Below, in pieces: positions 43,901-45,068 of a stretch of 45,068 bases of DNA. Origin of the DNA: Mycobacterium intermedium (GTDB taxonomy: Bacteria; Actinomycetota; Actinomycetes; Mycobacteriales; Mycobacteriaceae); assembly GCF_002086275.1 (NCBI RefSeq), contig NZ_MVHT01000053.1:1-45068 (forward strand), read 5' to 3'. The first letter of the stretch is position 1. The number at the start of each line of letters is the position of its first letter. The position numbers and the translations under genes were made by a program. The notes under the pieces are model-generated. The model saw only the letters and a list, made by a program, of their open reading frames with translations. It ran no database searches and was not told where the DNA came from.

Positions 43901-45068
43901 TATGGCATCGAACACGGTTGTGGTGGGGATGCTGATCGGACCGATGCCGCCGTCGAGATTGAAGTGCAACGGGAACAGCCCGCTGGTGATGCCAATGCCC
44001 CCGGGGGCCGCCGGAATGGGGCCGTTGGCCGGTGTCGGGGCAATGGAACCCCACCCGAACGGGATGGGCCCGAAGCCGAGGGTGGTGTGTAGGTTCACCG
44101 GAATGGTGTCGACTGTAAAGCCCTGCGGGAAGAGGGTGAATTCATTCGTGCCGGCGACAAAATTGGTCAGGCTGACCAACGGCATTCGCGGGAAGTGCAG
44201 ACCGCCCGGAAACAATGTGATGCTGTCCAGACCGCCGGTCAAGTCGACGTTCACGACGGTTTGGGCGGGAATACTGGCACCGTTCGGGAACAATGTCAGG
44301 GGCGAAACGGACAGCTCGAAAGGAATCACTAGGGGGATGAAACCCCCTCCGGTCCCACCGCCAATGAGGGATACATTGACAACCACGTCCCTGATGCTCA
44401 AGTAGAACGGTGCACGAGGGAATACCGGGTCGGTTCCCAACTGTGGGCCGTAGTTTTCGATCGTGATGAACGGGTTCGGCAAGGCAACGGGGTCCATGAC
44501 CATCCGCGCGGTGACGCCTAGGTCGCCAAGAATAGGCGTTGCAGACACCTGGAAACCGTCGAGTTCGACGAATCCCGTGACGTGGATCGGGATTGCGGGA
44601 ATATCGATCTGCGGGAGGGTGAATTCGCCGAGCCCGATGAATCCGCCGGTGATCTGTAGGTTGAATTCGGGAATGCGGATGGGCTGGACGTGAATGGGAC
44701 CTATCCCGCCGCCCACCTGGAGATCGACGGGTATTTCGGAAATGCCGCCCAGCGGGAGGATCTGGGGGAAGGAACCCGGACCCATTTCCAGCAAGGCCCT
44801 TGTGGCTTGGGGCATCTGGTTGAACCAGCCCGACAGTTGCGCGCCGACGTTCCCGAATCCCGACGACCCACCGGCGCCGGTATTGAAGAAACCGGACGAT
44901 GGCGCGGTGGTCGCGTTCCCGAACCCCGGCACCGCCGGAATGTTGGCGCCCGGGAAGCCGACGGGTCCTGCGTGGCCGGTGGCGTGCAGGTTCAGGGGGA
45001 TGTTGTCGATGGTGATCGCCGGGGTGCTCAGAGCGTCAATATGGCCAAGCACATTGATCCTCAGCGGC
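37949..45068 (-). CDS. PPE-MPTR family protein, C-terminal part (5' end beyond the window)
   Basis: At least 2,372 residues are in the window, and the frame is still open at the right edge, so the PPE domain and start codon lie beyond it. Three blocks of Asn-x-Gly-x-(Gly/Phe) pentapeptides (FNSGTGNIGFFNSGTGNFGL type) alternate with long stretches of short beta-like repeats centred on IPAIPL/PEIVIP (SITLFPGGL, FTLFPDGYTIDPIPL). A linker AVPGFGN...PSSGFFNSGAGG...SGFGNVGA occurs four times, the last as a degenerate C-terminal version ending ILYQGTGH. This is the major-polymorphic-tandem-repeat class of PPE proteins, found in slow-growing mycobacteria, often surface-exposed and exported by type VII secretion. 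It is convergent with the PLP gene. The function is unknown. Confidence 0.93.
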   Translation of the reverse strand, partial: PLRINVLGHIDALSTPAITIDNIPLNLHATGHAGPVGFPGANIPAVPGFGNATTAPSSGFFNTGAGGSSGFGNVGAQLSGWFNQMPQATRALLEMGPGSFPQILPLGGISEIPVDLQVGGGIGPIHVQPIRIPEFNLQITGGFIGLGEFTLPQIDIPAIPIHVTGFVELDGFQVSATPILGDLGVTARMVMDPVALPNPFITIENYGPQLGTDPVFPRAPFYLSIRDVVVNVSLIGGGTGGGFIPLVIPFELSVSPLTLFPNGASIPAQTVVNVDLTGGLDSITLFPGGLHFPRMPLVSLTNFVAGTNEFTLFPQGFTVDTIPVNLHTTLGFGPIPFGWGSIAPTPANGPIPAAPGGIGITSGLFPLHFNLDGGIGPISIPTTTVFDAINPLLTVTGNVAVGPFVVPDIPLPAINLGLDGAVDVNFTAPNTTLLSGLEITGGLDIPPIQVSVATEPLEIYIALGELPIPTLLLFELRSGVGVIVGTPHISVPIDVAGFSLPVPDFNESIPLNLSFGSPASTIKSMVLGLTQPIDLSVDLDAVSIPATVVPAIPLNISFATPVGPINIPIFTTPGSENSTGGAPAPDPFSGLGALGLGLGVPGLGLGVLSLLDGSMGNSFMSGFNSAIGIVGPNVGLGDLGVGNIGLGNIGDFNLGGANIGEFNFGGGNVGSNNFGLGNIGVGNIGFANSGGAPNVPGMANVGFGNVGSNNSGLANMGVGNVGFANSGSGNFGIGLTGDNLTGFGSLNTGYGNIGLFNSGTGNIGFFNSGTGNFGLFNSGDYNTGIGNSGIASTGLFNAGGFNTGLVNAGSYNTGSFNTGDANTGGFNAGSINTGWLNSGDTNTGVANSGDVNTGILISGNYSNGALWTGDYQGLSGFYMPTGPLIPETYLVYIRETLNLGPIQIDPIHVHIAPLDIDETFFIGPFTVDPISIAGIPLDIHETFELGPLVIIPPMKIPATLIEELATSAGAPAPPVFTIAPISDVWISTVTFRTGATVLGPFEGSLNEIPIQLGGSGPGFSSLRLSIPPISIPGLTIPSLPLKLDVTGGIPGFTLFPDGLSFPQIPVHVDAFFGIPDFTLFPDGYTIDPIPLELNIDLILGPMGMGPIHIPPVPGFGNTSATPSSGFFNSGAGGVSGFGNVGANVSGWWNQVPHATPALPGMASGYFNAGALGSGVLNLGSGVSGLFNTSALDVAASAAMSGLGNVGARLAGMSAAGGALDPISLVNAGLANAGSANIGLGNVGDFNLGGGNIGDFNFGGGNVGSNNFGLGNIGFGNIGLANSGGAPNVPGMANVGFGNVGSNNSGLANMGVNNIGIANTGSGNFGIGLTGDNLVGFGALNSGNGNIGLFNSGTGNVGFFNSGTGNFGLFNSGEYNTGIGNSGIASTGLFNAGGFNTGLLNAGSYNTGSFNTGDANTGDFNPGNINTGWLNTGHTNTGVANSGDVNTGVLLSGNFNNGMFWRGDFQGLYSLSYLPAALPQTDFLHFTFTGGLGSVVLPPIDIPAIRPQFSANIAIDSFTLPTISIPQIDLDAITISAGLGPITLPSIAIPRVPVTLDYAFGSQPGGPLTIGPITGRFTVTSFHPEFLMGPIVIGSSSSQGAISAFLANLPFSTPVVSVDEIPLLVSITGHSKPITIFPGGVTVPAMNPLNINLSGGTGAFTIPAITINGIPWALDAHSTIGPVRVALIDIPAVPGFGNSTATPSSGFFNSGAGGVSGFGNVGANMSGWWNHVPHATPALLGMASGYFNGGALASGVYNIGSGVSGFINIGALDVAASSAVSGFANSGAQLSGLLAGASLGLADVGAGNLGFGNVGDFNLGGGNVGDFNLGGGNIGSNNFGFGNIGVGNIGLANSGGALGVLGGANVGFGNIGSHNHGLANMGLGNVGIANTGSGNFGIGLTGDNLTGIGALNTGNGNIGLFNSGTGNIGFFNSGTGNFGLFNSGDYNTGIGNSGIASTGLFNAGGFNTGLLNAGSYNTGSFNTGDANTGDFNPGYSNSGWFNTGHSNTGLANTGDANTGAFVRGNYSNGFWWSGEYRGLFSFSYTNPIIPEFNAANVYASGGAGPITLPAIQIPAIPLDITATGAIGGITIPSVSISPITIDIRPVFDLGPIAVRDIVFPALGLDPASSITVGPMLSSGSIIEPFNIILQGAIDIEVSAIQTGGSVILPFTLPLSSLGLTTLIPEFIIPGFTIPLEPIHVELPLSVTIGPFVSPEIVIPQFPIGFALSNGTPPFSLPPEITIGEIPVVLDIGTLLGPVRGGLVIPAVPGIGNNTTFPSSGFFNGGNGGVSGFMNFGAGVSGLLNQAPTSLLGAVSGSFNFGTMVSGVLNGGAGLAGLYNTSILDLNLVEAAFNSGMLNFGRQLSGILYQGTGH
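38940..39690 (-). repeat. MPTR module C of the PPE gene
   Basis: Pentapeptide block from GLADVGAGNLGFGNVGDFNL to YRGLFSFSY. A 140-base core (from about 39181) is almost identical to the cores of modules A and B. It differs from them by a repeated DFNLGGGNVG unit near its start. Confidence 0.85.
40660..41400 (-). repeat. MPTR module B of the PPE gene
   Basis: Pentapeptide block from GLANAGSANIGLGNVGDFNL to FQGLYSLSYLPA. Its core from about 40902 differs from module C at only scattered single bases (for example GAATAC for GACTAC codons giving SGEYNTG for SGDYNTG). Confidence 0.85.
42440..43185 (-). repeat. MPTR module A of the PPE gene
   Basis: Pentapeptide block from GPNVGLGDLGVGNIGLGNIG to YQGLSGFYMP. 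Its core from about 42674 matches module C nearly base for base over 140 bases. The distance from A to B and from B to C is about 1.75 kb in each case, so the unit of duplication includes the intervening beta-repeat domain. Confidence 0.85.

Overview
The window is a high-GC actinobacterial segment that reads as the lipooligosaccharide (LOS) biosynthesis locus of a slow-growing Mycobacterium. The evidence is a Pks5-type polyketide synthase, an MmpL transporter, a FadD25-type fatty acyl-AMP ligase, a Gap-type membrane protein and a very large PPE-MPTR gene. From memory, the order from position 1 to about 26300 matches M. tuberculosis Rv1527c (pks5) back to Rv1511 (gmdA) gene by gene and strand by strand, apart from a four-gene cassette at 13.8-18.6 kb. 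A dodecin gene like Rv1498A lies at the far side. The species is not resolved. An intact gmd/fcl pair plus a DegT-type aminotransferase would fit an LOS with fucose and a 4-amino-4,6-dideoxy sugar, as in the M. kansasii group, but that is inference.

Layout. 1-8 kb: 3' end of the Pks5-like synthase (DH-ER-KR-ACP) coupled to a GT1 glycosyltransferase, facing a WbbL2-like rhamnosyltransferase, a second GT1 paralogue and a SAM methyltransferase. 8-13.5 kb: mmpL12 and fadD25, convergent. 13.8-18.6 kb: two convergent operons (FAD/NAD(P)-binding protein + methyltransferase; DegT aminotransferase + GT2), each preceded by a sequence resembling an IdeR iron box. 18.7-23.5 kb: GT2, Gap-like protein, then divergently GT2, methyltransferase, GT2. 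A decayed fragment of a second DegT gene lies just upstream of the divergent GT2. 23.5-26.3 kb: gmd-fcl-fkbM operon. 26.5-34.3 kb: a region with locally lower GC holding two GT-C type membrane glycosyltransferases, a GT2, a gtrA/gtrB pair and a TylF-type O-methyltransferase. 34.3-34.7 kb: a frameshifted IS256-family transposase remnant. 34.8-37.9 kb: CDP-glucose 4,6-dehydratase-like enzyme, dodecin, methyltransferase and a PLP enzyme. 37.9-45.07 kb: the C-terminal 2,372 codons of a PPE-MPTR protein with three near-copies of a pentapeptide module; its start lies beyond the window.

How the genes work together. Pks5 and FadD25 are expected to make and activate the methyl-branched acyl chains of LOS. 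Gmd and Fcl supply GDP-deoxyhexose, and the GT1/GT2 enzymes assemble the glycan. SAM enzymes (7.2, 15.5, 21.8, 23.6, 31.4 and 36.1 kb) add methyl groups, and MmpL12 with the Gap-like protein exports the lipid. GtrA, GtrB and the GT-C proteins suggest a second stage in which polyprenyl-phosphate sugars are flipped and added on the outer face of the membrane. No tRNA, rRNA or CRISPR array was seen.
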